From Leucosporidium creatinivorum (lineage: Eukaryota > Basidiomycota > Microbotryomycetes > Leucosporidiales > Leucosporidiaceae), in the NCBI GenBank assembly GCA_001600635.1, contig BCKL01000015.1, forward strand, positions 342,942 to 406,941: 64,000 nt of DNA. Direction: 5' to 3'. The notes below the pieces were generated by a model. The model made no database searches, was not told the DNA's origin, and saw only the letters and a program-made list of their open reading frames with translations. Every line of letters begins with the position of its first letter. Positions within the stretch are counted from its first letter, which is position 1. Below, one piece after another: positions 36,151 through 47,059 of this stretch. A program made the position numbers and the translations under genes.

Positions 36151-36477
36151 GAGATTCGAGAGCCGAAGTCGGGGTATGGGGAAGAAGGAGATGAGCGGAG
36201 GGGCGGCGAGGGGTGGGGGTTGCTATTGAACTTTCTGCCGAGGATCGACGCTGTGTAGTTCGCTGTGGCCGAGTATCAGCTACGTTCAGTAAGCTCCAGC
36301 GATCAACAGCTACTGTACAGTTGAGCTCGCTCTTCGCAAGCGGCTCTCCTCTTCGCCGAGCAGTCGCGCCGAGTTGAGCTCCAACGAAGGATTTTCAAGT
36401 CTAGACAAATGAGGGGCGATGCTAGGTATTGCTAATGTATAAAACTGCCCCTCTTCTTTTCTTCTTCACGCCAACAA
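36151..36477. other. Intergenic region oxidoreductase / Hsp110
   Basis: Contains copy 2 of the direct repeat (36324-36460), placed at the 3' end of the Hsp110 gene and upstream of the oxidoreductase. Confidence 0.6.
36324..36460. repeat. Direct repeat flanking the oxidoreductase gene, copy 2
   Basis: Same orientation as 34360-34500, spacing about 1.96 kb. It lies where the Hsp110 3' UTR should be. Confidence 0.85.
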
Positions 36478-39445
36478 TTAGTCCAGCTCCTCAACGGTCG
36501 CCGTGCCCTCGGGCTGCTCCTCGGCAGCATCCTCCATCTCGACCTCGGGGGCCTCCTCCGCCTTGGTCTCGTCAGCCTTAGGGGTCTCCTCAGCCTTGGG
36601 CGCCTCAGTCTTGGGGGCCTTGGGCTTGGGGCGAGTCATGATGGGGATGGCGATGTTGTTGAGCCTGAAGGGGGAGGGCGCCGAGAGGTCAGCGAGGGAA
36701 AGCGGGCAAGAACGAGACGCTGCGAACTCACTCGTCTCCCTTCTTGGCGATGTCGGCCGAAGTGATCACCGGCTTGGCCGTCAAAGGCTTCTCCTGCTGC
36801 GAGTACAGCTTGTTTCCAAGCCATGCCTCGGCGTTGGCGCAAGCCTCGATGACGGTGGTGAGATCCTTCTCCTCGATGTGGCTGTACTTCTCATCTCCAC
36901 CCTGCGCCTGATCCTGGAACTTGGTGATGGTCTCACGGAGAACGGCGGTGGCGCGGGGGCGGTCCTCGTGCTCGCGGAAGCGAAGGTGGATGGGGTCGCC
37001 GAGGGCCTTGAGGCCATCGAGGCGGGCGACGTAAGCCGACTTGGTGGCGTCCTCACCTGTGGTAGAGCGAAGAGAGTCAGCAGAGCTTCTAAGAGGTCGA
37101 GAAAGAGACGACTCACCCTCCTCAGTGTAGAGCCAGTCCTCGGCCTCTCCTGCCAGAGCACGGAGCTTCTCCTTGTCCTCCTCGGTAACGTACTTCTTCC
37201 ATGCGCCCTCGAGCTTGTCGCGGACGTCGTAAACGTACTCCTCGAGGGCGTTCTTGCGGTCCTGTGTGCGCGGAGAAGAGAGCGTCAGCGAACCGCTCTT
37301 CAGATTCGAGCAAGTCGATCTCAACTCACCTCGGTCTCGAGAACGAGCTTGTCGGCAGAGGCCATCTGTCCCTCCTTCTCCCTGTACTCGTTGATGAGCG
37401 AAGAGTCGAGCGAGGTCGAGGAAGCGACGGCGGGAAGGGGAGTCTTGATGGTCTTCTTCGCCTTCTTGACGGGGGCGGGAGCGGCCTCGGGGGCAGCATC
37501 CTCACCCTCGGCAACGGGGGCGGCCTCCTCGGTCTCCATAGCCTCGGGCTCGGGCTCCTCGGGGGCGTCCTCGATGGCGGTGGCGCCCTCGAACGAGAGA
37601 ATACCGGAGAGGTTGAGCTTGGCCTTGATCTTGACGGCCTGCTTGCCCTCCTTGTTCAGGCTCTTCACGGTGTACTTTCCGATCCAAGGGGCGACTCCAC
37701 CGGGGAGGTTCGAGGGGTCGGCGTACTGGGCCTCGACGTCGAAGGCTTGCGAGCGGGAGAAGGAGAGGACCTTGGCCGAGGGGATTGCGTTGCCCTGGTC
37801 GAACGCGACGAGCTCGGTTCCCTCATCCGCCTCAGCGTCGGGGGAAGCCTCCCACACGAACTTGATAGGGTAGAGCTGCGAGTCGGTGGTCGAGAAGTCG
37901 CGGACCTTGAAGACGGGCGAGAGCATGGCGCAGGCGAGGGTGGCTCCACGGGCGATGGCCTCCTCCTGGTTGCAGGTGAAGGAGAGGGGGCGACCGAAGA
38001 AGTCCTGGATGCGAGTCTTGAGGGCGGGGACACGGGTCGATCCTCCGATGAGCTCGACGGCCTCGATCTCGTCCTTGGAGATGCCGGCCTGCTTGAGAGC
38101 AGCCTCGAGGGGAGCGACGGTGCGCTCGAGGAGAGGGGCGATGAGGGCCTCGAACTCCTCGCGCTTGAGCTGCGAGGAGGCGTCGATGTCCTCCATGATG
38201 GACTCGACGGAAAGGGGAGCGAGGGCGTTGGCGGAGAGGATCTTCTTCAGCTTCTCGACGGCGGCCGAGAGGCGGAAGACGGCCTTCTTGTTGCTCTTGA
38301 CATCGATCTTGTACTTGGTCTTGAACTCTTCGGCGAAGTGGTCGAGGAGAGCGAGGTCGAGATCACGTCCTCCAAAGTGGCGGTCGTAGGCGGTTCCCTT
38401 GACAACGAGCTGTCCCTTGTTGAACTGGACGATCGAGACGGTGTAGTCCGAGTGTCCAATGTCGACGAAGGCGATGTACTTGGCGGGCTCTCCGACGGCA
38501 GGGAGGTCGGTCTTGGTGATTCCGTAGCCGAGGGCGGTGGCGGTGGTGTCGTTGATGAGGCGGAGGGGGTTGAGGCCGGCGATATCGGCGGCGTCGATAA
38601 CAGCGCGGCGCTGAGCGTCGGTGTACCAGACGGGGACAGCGATGACAACGTCGTTGACGGCCGACTTGAGCTCGACGGCGGCGGTGTCCTTCAGGCGACC
38701 GAGGAACATGGCGTAAAGCTGGGTAGCCGAGAAGACGGTGGGCTCTCCGAGGTAGTTGACCTGTGTAGTGAAATCGAGGTTAGTACAGCAGCTCTCGTGC
38801 GAAACCGAAAGCTCGGCGAAGGGAGGGCGAGCGCACCTGGACTCCGACAGTGTTGCCAGACTTGACAATCTCGGCCGACATGAACTTCTTCTCGACGTCG
38901 ACATCAGGGTCGCTATAGTGCAGAGGAAGCGAGTCAGCTCAAGCTCTTCGGGCGAAAGTCGGCGCTTAGAGAGCTCACTCAATGGTGCGGCCGATGAGCC
39001 TCTTGAGGGATCCGACGGTGTTGCGGAAGTTGGAGGTCTCCTGGGTCTTGGCCGACTCTCCAAGGACACGCGAACGGGGGCCGAAAGCGACGAGGGAGCT
39101 GCATGAAAACACGTTCGTCGGTCAGCTTTCGAGCCTGTTGACGTCGGCGCTCTTTTGTGCTGGGAACGTACGGAGTCTGACGGTTGGAGACCTCGTTGAT
39201 GAGGATGTCAATTCCACGGTTACGGGCAGCTCCGATCTGTAGTTCAAAACGCGAGTCAGCTTCGTGCGCCGAACCGTCGTCGCCATCGTCTCGTCGAGAT
39301 GCGCTCGCTCTCTCCGCCAAACTCACCTTGGATCCGGACTGTCCGATATCTAGCAGAGCACGGGCGAAATTCTGGTCAGCTACAGATCCCTTTCAGCTGC
39401 TGCCATGCCCTGCTACGACTCACCGAAACCGATAACGCTGGTCAT
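36478..39445 (-). CDS. SSE1: Hsp110/SSE-type Hsp70 nucleotide-exchange chaperone
   Basis: Nine exons (39445-39424, 39349-39327, 39236-39172, 39098-38979, 38912-38837, 38760-37330, 37261-37117, 37056-36732 and 36664-36478) sum to 2394 nt, 797 residues. The N-terminus [20 protein letters not shown] is the ATPase P-loop region, followed by [33 protein letters not shown] and IELIGGSTR-like [14 protein letters not shown]. The substrate-binding part has the acidic insertion of Hsp110 ([15 protein letters not shown]) and an extended alpha-helical lid ([15 protein letters not shown]). The C-terminus ends [10 protein letters not shown] rather than EEVD. Sse proteins release ADP from cytosolic Hsp70 and hold unfolded clients. 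The first exons are tiny (22 and 23 nt). Its upstream region abuts inner repeat arm A. Confidence 0.96.
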
Positions 39446-40086
39446 GTTGATTGCTTGCTGAGCGAAAAGTTAAGGGGAGAGCTTTTGAAGGGGGCTTCGA
39501 CGAGGCGGGAGTGGCCGGGCGAAGATGTAATGTACCGAAGTGAAGCGGTAGAAGGAGCGAAAAGCGGAAGGTGTGCTGGTTGTCAAAGGGTTGACGGGTG
39601 AGGGAGGAGCGCAAGGGAATCGCAAAGAGTCTCGTCGAAGGACCCTCAGCTTCCCCGGCTGCGTCACCTCCTTTTGCTCGGCAGCGCTTCTGCAGTCTTC
39701 TGAACGCTCTAAAAGGCTACATATTCGTCCTCGGGGTATCTTGCATCACTACAGCACTTTGCCGGACCCTCCTCCTCTTTCGCCGAAGTCCCTGGCCCGA
39801 GCTGCACGGGGAGCATCTACGTGTGCGGTAAATGGGCTCCAGCGTATTTTGGAAGGTGAAAGATGCTTTTGAAAACGTATTTGCGTGGTCACGAGACCGA
39901 TTTCACCGAGTCTTGGCGCCGAGCAGTCAAGTCAGGCGGACCTCGGTGATGGCGGGCGGCTCGGCGGTTTCGCTCTCCCTGTTGCCGAGGTGTTGCCTGT
40001 AGGTGTAGCTGTGTAGGTGACCAGATTTACCTGTCTTTCACCTCCACTCGAAGTCCAGCTGCTCCCCAACAGAGCCGAGATGACAG

Positions 40087-40130
40087 CTTAGTGCGCCCAG
40101 CTCGGCGACTTAGTGCGCCCAGCTCGGCGA
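40087..40130 (+). repeat. 22-bp perfect tandem duplication
   Basis: Two adjacent 22-bp units that begin CTTAGTGCGCCCAGCTC; the same pair is at 46208-46251 in arm B. Confidence 0.9.
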
Positions 40131-40762
40131 AGTGCTCCTTTCCCCTGTTCTCGCTTCGAATCGCTCTGAATGGGGTAGGCGAGCCGCAGGTTTAGTTCAG
40201 ATATGATTTGCTTCTACTCGCCATCCTCACGGTACTCTGCACCCCTCCACCACAAACTGGACGATACTTCGGCGTTCGACCTGGAAGCGACGACGTGCAA
40301 GAGCACAGGCTGCTAGTGAGGGGCCGATCAAGCGTCACACCAGCTCCACTTCAAAGAATAGCAAGCACGGCACAGGCAGCAGTGAAACTCCAGTCGCCCA
40401 AGTAACTGCTCCCTCAAGGCGCGCTCGGTTCGGCGAAGTGCTGCTCTCGGCCGTTTCCACTGAAGGTCGTTCTGAGCAGCTGTAGAGGAGTGTCGTCGCT
40501 ACTCTCGAATAGCGTAAGTAATGACTTGCCACCCCAGAAGTGCTCTGCACCCTTCCACGACGACGAGGAAGCGACCTCGGCGATTCGACCTGGGAGCGCC
40601 TAGGGCAAGACCGTGGGCTGCGAGCTTCGGTGAACCTGTCGGTGACAGGCAGGAATAAGATGCAGCCTTGCCTCTGATCAAAGGAGCACGAGCAGAGCTA
40701 CAGAACAGCAAAAAGAAAAGATCTTTATCCGAAGAAACGGAGGAAAGGGAGAGGGAGAGCTG

Positions 40763-40894
40763 AGTGACCCAGGGTCGAAAGATTCGCGAAGATCATAAGA
40801 TCTTGCAGATTGCGGATTGTAGTTTGCAACTAGCAAATGGCCATGACTCGGTTATAAACCTCACTGTCTACGGCGCGTGCCCGAGCACAAAGAT
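40763..40894 (-). ncRNA. U4 spliceosomal snRNA, copy A
   Basis: On the minus strand: ATCTTTGTGCTCGGGCA (stem II with U6), then GTGAGGTTTATAACCGAG (5' stem-loop, 15.5K/Snu13 k-turn region) and TTTGCTAGTTGCAAACT (stem I with U6). These match the order and spacing of known U4 RNAs. AATCTTTCG is a candidate Sm site, followed by a GACCCTGGGTC terminal hairpin. Ends are estimated; about 132 nt. U4 chaperones U6 before spliceosome activation. Confidence 0.88.
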
Positions 40895-41186
40895 AGGAAG
40901 AAAGCAAATTTCCAAGTCCCGGCACGATTGCACCGCAAAATGCGCGGTACTGGGGGTGGTATATGGCTGTATTACTGTATCTAGGTGCAGCGGGCATCGA
41001 GGAGGCCTCCCGGGAGGGCCGTGGCCGTCTTTCGGCGCTCTCGGCGATGCTGTTGAGCGTCAAAGTGTCGCCTTCTCAGGAGCATCAGGCGTGCAGTAGA
41101 CCGCCGAGCTCCATTTTGAGCATCAGAAGGGATGACTGCCGTCCCAGAGCTCGTACAGCAGGTGCGTCGGGAGGTGAGAGAGCGGT

Positions 41187-41809
41187 CTGAGGCGCGGCGA
41201 AGGTCCTCAGCTTCGCGACGCGCTTGGGTTGCCTCGGAGCCCTCGGAATATTGCTGCAGCACTATGCTGGACTATTTGTGCGAGCTCCGGTGTGAGCTGC
41301 GAGGAGAGTGTAGGCCCTTGGGCGAACGAGCCGGATCGTGGCTGTCGTCGGCAGAGGTGAGTAGGGCCTTCGGGCTGAGCAGATTGGAGTTTCCTTTCTC
41401 GGCTTTCGATTCTTTCGTGACATCACTCCCTTATTCTCATAATCCCCAGATGTAGCTCTTTCTTAGTCTCCATCTCCTCACATAGTGACCCTCGAGCGAC
41501 CGTCGCCTTTCATCTTTAGTCCACTCGATCCCCTCTCGGACCGATAGCTGAGTAGCGACCGTTAGGTATGTTAATGAGATACAGTCCACTCGATCCCCTC
41601 TCGGACCGATAGCTAAGTAGCGACCGTTAGTCTCATCGACTACAGAACTCAGCACGAAAGTGGCCAGCCCCGAGCACTCGTTCGTCGAGCATCTCTCGAC
41701 TCCGAGCCTCTCTCGAGCAGCGGGCTGTAGTCGCGCAGAGAAGCAAAGCGAGTTCATATCGGTTCCAAGGCACTATCACGAGCAAGCGAAGCTACCTCGA
41801 CTCTCCATC
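41187..41809. other. Region between arm A and the F-box gene
   Basis: Holds the 48-bp repeat pair at 41518-41630. No gene recognised; an 80-codon frame near 41183-41455 has no motif. Confidence 0.5.
41518..41630 (+). repeat. Pair of 48-bp direct repeats
   Basis: Copies 41518-41565 and 41583-41630 begin AGTCCACTCGATCCCCTC and end GCGACCGTTAG with one mismatch, 17 bp apart. They lie just beyond the F-box stop codon. Confidence 0.95.
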
Positions 41810-44723
41810 TCAATCCTCAGCCGACGACTGCTCGCTCTCGGCGCCAGCGTCGGCGTCCTCGAGCTCCTTCATCTCCTTGTCCTCCGCCTTGACGTAGTCG
41901 CAGACGATATTGGGCGTAGGGTAAGGCAGAGTCGGCTTGTCTTTGATGCGGTTGACGATCTCGCGAATCTGCGCGGCGAGAGACTGGTCAGCTCCAGGGG
42001 CGAGAAGCGAATGGAGAAAGACAAACTCACCAGCTGACGCCACTCCCAGCACTCCCTCTCCTTCGCGAAGACGGGGTAGTCGAGCCAGCGGAAGGTCTTG
42101 CCCCTCTCGTCGAGCTGCTTCATCGTCGCCGTCTCCTCGTCGAGCTCGGCCGCCGAGAGTATAGCCTTGAGTACGGTGATGTAGCTCCTTCCCGAGCCTT
42201 CGACGATGTCTACGGGAGAGTCCTCGTCCTGGTCGCGATCCCTATGCGCGAGCATCTTGGGGTAGGGCTGCACATCGATGCCGTCGGAGGAGTGGCGACC
42301 GCCGTTCCACCAGCGCTCGAAGAAGAAGAAGTGCGACGTGATGCGCTTGCAGAAGGCGGGGATGTCCTTGTCGGTAGGGAACTCGTCGAGGTTGTTGAAC
42401 GCCATGTCACGGAGGGCGCCGAGCGTCACGTCGGGCTTGACGAAATGACCGCGCTGGGCGGCTCCGAGAAGGCAAACGACCCAGGCGACGTCGAGCCGGA
42501 TCTCCCCCTCACTCTGCTCCTTGATGATGGGCTGTTTGCACCGCCAGAGATCCTCGTCGACGAAGCTGTAGTCCGACTCCCAGAGCTTGACGATGGTGTC
42601 GAGTCCGAGGAACGCGTCAAAGCGGGGAAACGTAAGCTTCTCCTTCTCGGTCTTGAGGTCGGCGACGAGGCGGTCGTAGTAGGGGCGGACGAGCTCTTGA
42701 CGGTCGCCCTGCCTGGTGAGAAGAGCTCGTTCCTCGGCCTCCTTCGCCTGGGCGTTCTCCTCCTCAGCGAGAGTCTGAACGATCTCGGCGTGGAGCTGGC
42801 GCCAAGCTGTCGGGGGAGGGATCAGCCATCTCGCCGGCGGAGAGAGGCGAGCAGTTGGTAGAGCACTCACCTTCGTGATCCTCTGCAGGCGGCGCACTGG
42901 GGGCCTTCGGGCCCCAGAATCCGAAGCGGCCGCGATCCGCCCAAAAGGCCGTCCTGCGAGCGAGAAGGAGATGAGGAGGGATTCCTGCAAGTCGTCAGGA
43001 CGAGTACTCACTCTCTGTCGGTCCATCCGAGCGATCTGAGCTCGGTCTTGCGTCTGTGGGTAGCGAGAGGAGGTGAGCCAAATGCTCGTAGAGGAGAGGC
43101 GACGACTTACGTCTCCTTGTCAAACGCCCGCGTCAGCTCACGGCGCTTCCTCTCGTCATCGCGAGCACGAGAGATGTCTTCCTGTCGCTTCTTGAGAGCA
43201 CGAGCGAGCTGGTCCGACTCCTGATTGTGCAACGAAATCAGCGAGCTCCCAGTCGTGGCCCTCCCGAGTCTGCTCACTTACCTTGTACAGCCTGGCGCTC
43301 TCGATGACCTTCTCCTTGACGAACGCCTCGACATGACTGTCCTTCTCGTGCGCATCCTCTGGACCAAGGTGACGAGTGCGAGTCCGCGACGACTTGGCCT
43401 TCCCATAGGCCATCGACTCAAACTCGGCTTGCTCGTCTTCCTCCTCTAGCTCGAGCAGCTTGACCGTCATGGCTTCGAGCTCGGGGATGAAGCAGTAGGC
43501 TGCTCGAGGAAGGCGATCAGCGTGGACTCGAAGGGTGAAAGAGGGACGACTGACGAGCACGATGCCAGTCGGGCGGAGGAACGAGGAGGTCGACGTAGTC
43601 TTCGCCAGCGACTGTAGGAAGCAGGAGCTGTCAGCTGCGATTCGAGCCGACTACGCGAGAAAGACGTACAGCGAGTAGTCAGGCAGCACTCGGCCGCGCG
43701 AGCGTGGGCGGTAGGGACTCGGCTCTTAGCGTGACTCTTTGCAACGACGCTGCGAGAGGCAGAAGGTGAGCACGACAGCAAGGAGTCAAGGTGAGCGATA
43801 ATCAGCTACAGCTGCTTCCTGCAAGTCCTGCAGAGCCGGGTGCGGAGGTAGCAGTCGAGGTCGCCGTTCTTCTCGGCGCACTCCTGCGAGCCACCGACGT
43901 GTAAGCGGCGCTTTGAAAAGCGAGAGCCACTACTCACCCAGCAGGTACGACCGAACACCAGCACGGCGAGCTCGATCTCGTTGTAGTCGGCGAGCAGAGG
44001 CAGCTTCTCGCGGTGACGAGCAGCGGCCCAAATCGCTCGGGCGGGGAGGGAGAAGAGGAACGTGCGGCAGGTGCGGCAGGTACGGCAGAGGTTCAGAAGA
44101 TCCTTCGGCTCCAGGTGAGTGCAGATCTGAGGGCAGAGCGAGGTCAGCGCCCTCTCGAAGCGCTGGAGAACGACTCGGAGCTCACCTCGGCCTGAATGTC
44201 GAGGGGGAGGGCCATGATGAGGTCCAGGGAGAGCGCGGGTTTACTCTCCTCTTTCTCTTGCACATGCGCTGCATTGGTCGCCTCCTTGCCCTTCGCCTTG
44301 TTGCGCGCCTTGGTCTTGGCCGCTTTCGCTGCGAAGGCCGAGAGTAGGTCAGCGCGAGTTTCGGGGCCACTGGGCGCAGAATGACAGAGCCGAAGCGCTA
44401 CCATGTAGCCGTAGACTCTGTAGCTGCTCTGCTGAAGCCTGAGCCACTACTGCACAGCAGCGCACGAGCCCGCGAAACGCGTCCCGCCGCTCTGACGGGC
44501 TCCCCTGCAGCACGATAGGACAAGCGAGAGCAGCACAGAGCTATCCACAGCTCCTATTGATCCTGCAGCTATGCGACTCCTCTTCCGACTCGTCGGACAG
44601 CCCGTTCACGCCGGACTCACCTTTCTTGGCCTCGACGCGCTCTTCCTGGTTCATGTCGACGTCGCTGTCGATTTCCTGGTAGCTAGTAGAAGCTTTGGTA
44701 CTGCTGCGACGAGATCCCGCCAT
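41810..44723 (-). CDS. F-box protein
   Basis: Starts MAGSRRSSTKAST (44723), then a basic linker (EAKKAKAAKTKARNKAKG), and the F-box at about residues 70-110: LIMALPLDIQAEICTHLEPK, DLLNLCRTCR, LFSLPARAIWAAARH. A Cys cluster follows (CWEC, CRTCRK), as in the large basidiomycete family where an F-box is followed by a zinc-binding cysteine block. The C-terminal two thirds are mixed charged (KELEEEDEQAEFESMAYG-type stretches, an RNG-free region with FFFFERWWNGGRHSSDG) and end EDADAGAESEQSSAED. F-box proteins recruit substrates to SCF ubiquitin ligases; the target is unknown. About ten exons. It is the only gene inside the 3965-bp spacer between the nearly identical inner arms, so it could be inverted by recombination between them. 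Confidence 0.82.
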
Positions 44724-45151
44724 CGCTATCGATAGACGAGTGAGAGACGAGGTTGTGCGGGGAGCGAGAGAGGCGAAAGGCGGTTCGAGCTGCAGGTGAG
44801 TCGACTTTAGGGAAGGCCGAGGGCTGTACATAGCGGAGTAGAGTTACCTTCCGACACTGCTACACTTTCGAACACCCCTTCCACCCGCTACAAGCAGCAA
44901 ATCACGAACTCGGCGACGGCTCGGCGGAGGTCCAGCGAAAGTCAGTTTTGGCGGCTTCCTGCTCTACAGATGCTCGAGACGTAAGAAACACTTCGCGATT
45001 CCTACGCAACTTTGGGCAAAAAAACACACGCTGAAGTCAGTCGCGTCTTTTATCGCGCGAAGGTCAATTTCGGCGCGTTTTGAACCCCCTCGGCGCAGCT
45101 CAGGAGCAAGGGGATGAAGCACGAGAAGGCGAGAGAATGCATATATCTAAA
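44724..45151. other. Promoter side of the F-box gene, up to arm B
   Basis: 428 bp with no gene; AT-richer patch near 44985-45060. Confidence 0.45.
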
Positions 45152-46650
45152 ACCGCTCTCTCACCTCCCGACGCCCCTGCTGTACGAGCTCTGGGACGGC
45201 AGTCATCCCTTCTGATGCTCAAAATGGAGCTCGGCGGTCTACTGCACGCCTGATGCTCCTGAGAAGGCGACACTTTGACGCTCAACAGCATCGCCGAGAG
45301 CGCCGAAAGACGGCCACGGCCCTCCCGAGAGGCCTCCTCGATGCCCGCTGCACCTAGATACAGTAATACAGCCATATACCACCCCCAGTACCGCGCATTT
45401 TGCGGTGCAATCGTGCCGGGACTTGGAAATTTGCTTTCTTCCTATCTTTGTGCTCGGGCACGCGCCGTAGACAGTGAGGTTTATAACCGAGTCATGGCCA
45501 TTTGCTAGTTGCAAACTACAATCCGCAATCTGCAAGATCTTATGATCTTCGCGAATCTTTCGACCCTGGGTCACTCAGCTCTCCCTCTCCCTTTCCTCCG
45601 TTTCTTCGGATAAAGATCTTTTCTTTTTGCTGTTCTGTAGCCCTGCTCGTGCTCCTTTGATCAGAGGCAAGGCTGCATCTTATTCCTGCCTGTCACCGAC
45701 AGGTTCACCGAAGCTCGCAGCCCACGGTCTTGCCCTAGGCGCTCCCAGGTCGAATCGCCGAGGTCGCTTCCTCGTCGTCGTGGAAGGGTGCAGAGCACTT
45801 CTGGGGTGGCAAGTCATTACTTACGCTATTCGAGAGTAGCGACGACACTCCTCTACAGCTGCTCAGAACGACCTTCAGTGGAAACGGCCGAGAGCAGCAC
45901 TTCGCCGAACCGAGCGCGCCTTGAGGGAGCAGTTACTTGGGCGACTGGAGTTTCACTGCTGCCTGTGCCGTGCTTGCTATTCTTTGAAGTGGAGCTGGTG
46001 TGACGCTTGATCGGCCCCTCACTAGCAGCCTGTGCTCTTGCACGTCGTCGCTTCCAGGTCGAACGCCGAAGTATCGTCCAGTTTGTGGTGGAGGGGTGCA
46101 GAGTACCGTGAGGATGGCGAGTAGAAGCAAATCATATCTGAACTAAACCTGCGGCTCGCCTACCCCATTCAGAGCGATTCGAAGCGAGAACAGGGGAAAG
46201 GAGCACTTCGCCGAGCTGGGCGCACTAAGTCGCCGAGCTGGGCGCACTAAGCTGTCATCTCGGCTCTGTTGGGGAGCAGCTGGACTTCGAGTGGAGGTGA
46301 AAGACAGGTAAATCTGGTCACCTACACAGCTACACCTACAGGCAACACCTCGGCAACAGGGAGAGCGAAACCGCCGAGCCGCCCGCCATCACCGAGGTCC
46401 GCCTGACTTGACTGCTCGGCGCCAAGACTCGGTGAAATCGGTCTCGTGACCACGCAAATACGTTTTCAAAAGCATCTTTCACCTTCCAAAATACGCTGGA
46501 GCCCATTTACCGCACACGTAGATGCTCCCCGTGCAGCTCGGGCCAGGGACTTCGGCGAAAGAGGAGGAGGGTCCGGCAAAGTGCTGTAGTGATGCAAGAT
46601 ACCCCGAGGACGAATATGTAGCCTTTTAGAGCGTTCAGAAGACTGCAGAA
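45152..46650. repeat. Inner inverted-repeat arm B (carries U4)
   Basis: Partner of 39688-41186, same 1499-bp length. The right limit is at CTGCAGAA (46650), after which sequence differs completely from arm A. Confidence 0.95.
45444..45575 (+). ncRNA. U4 spliceosomal snRNA, copy B
   Basis: Same RNA as copy A within the inverted arm; the U6-pairing regions, the GAGGTTTATAACCGAG stem-loop and the GACCCTGGGTC hairpin are intact, so both copies look functional. Transcribed away from the F-box gene, as is copy A. Confidence 0.88.
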
Positions 46651-47059
46651 TTGCTAAACCGGCGAGGTCGCTGCCTGCCTTCACCGAGCTCCGAACCTGC
46701 AACCCATCCAACTCTTTCACACCTTCCTAACGCGCTGTAAGACAACGATGTCAAAATCTCACACCCAGCCTCGGCTGCCGACGCTGTAGCTCTTGCCAGG
46801 GCTGCTCGCCTAAAATAAGGTCGAGGCTGGGCGACTCGCCTCCTTCTGTCTCACCAGCCCATTTCGCTTCGCGTCTCGCCAACCTGTCGCAAGACACCTG
46901 ACGCTCGTCTTTCTTCCTCTTGCCATCTCGTCTGCACCTCTACTCGCGTCTCCTGCTCGCCTACAGCACCACCGGCGTTTCTGCACCCGTTTGCTCGAGC
47001 TCAAAAGCAGCTCCTTCGCCCGCCGATCCAGCAACTCCGACGCGCCTTTCATTTGCATC
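46651..47059. promoter_or_regulatory. Spacer between arm B and the first SGNH-like gene
   Basis: About 400 bp, no gene; presumably promoter of the gene at 47060. Confidence 0.4.

Larger units (their letters stand above)
39688..41186. repeat. Inner inverted-repeat arm A (carries U4)
   Basis: Exactly 1499 bp and the reverse complement of 45152-46650 with no indel: open frames map base for base (for example 40764 to 45574). I noticed three mismatches. Similarity stops sharply at TTCTGCAG (39688) and at GAGAGAGCGGT (41186). Confidence 0.95.

Noticed and set aside
40764-41099. A 111-codon frame conserved in both inner arms (also 45239-45574)
   Set aside because: It runs antisense through the U4 gene and is conserved only because the arms are nearly identical DNA; no protein-like features.
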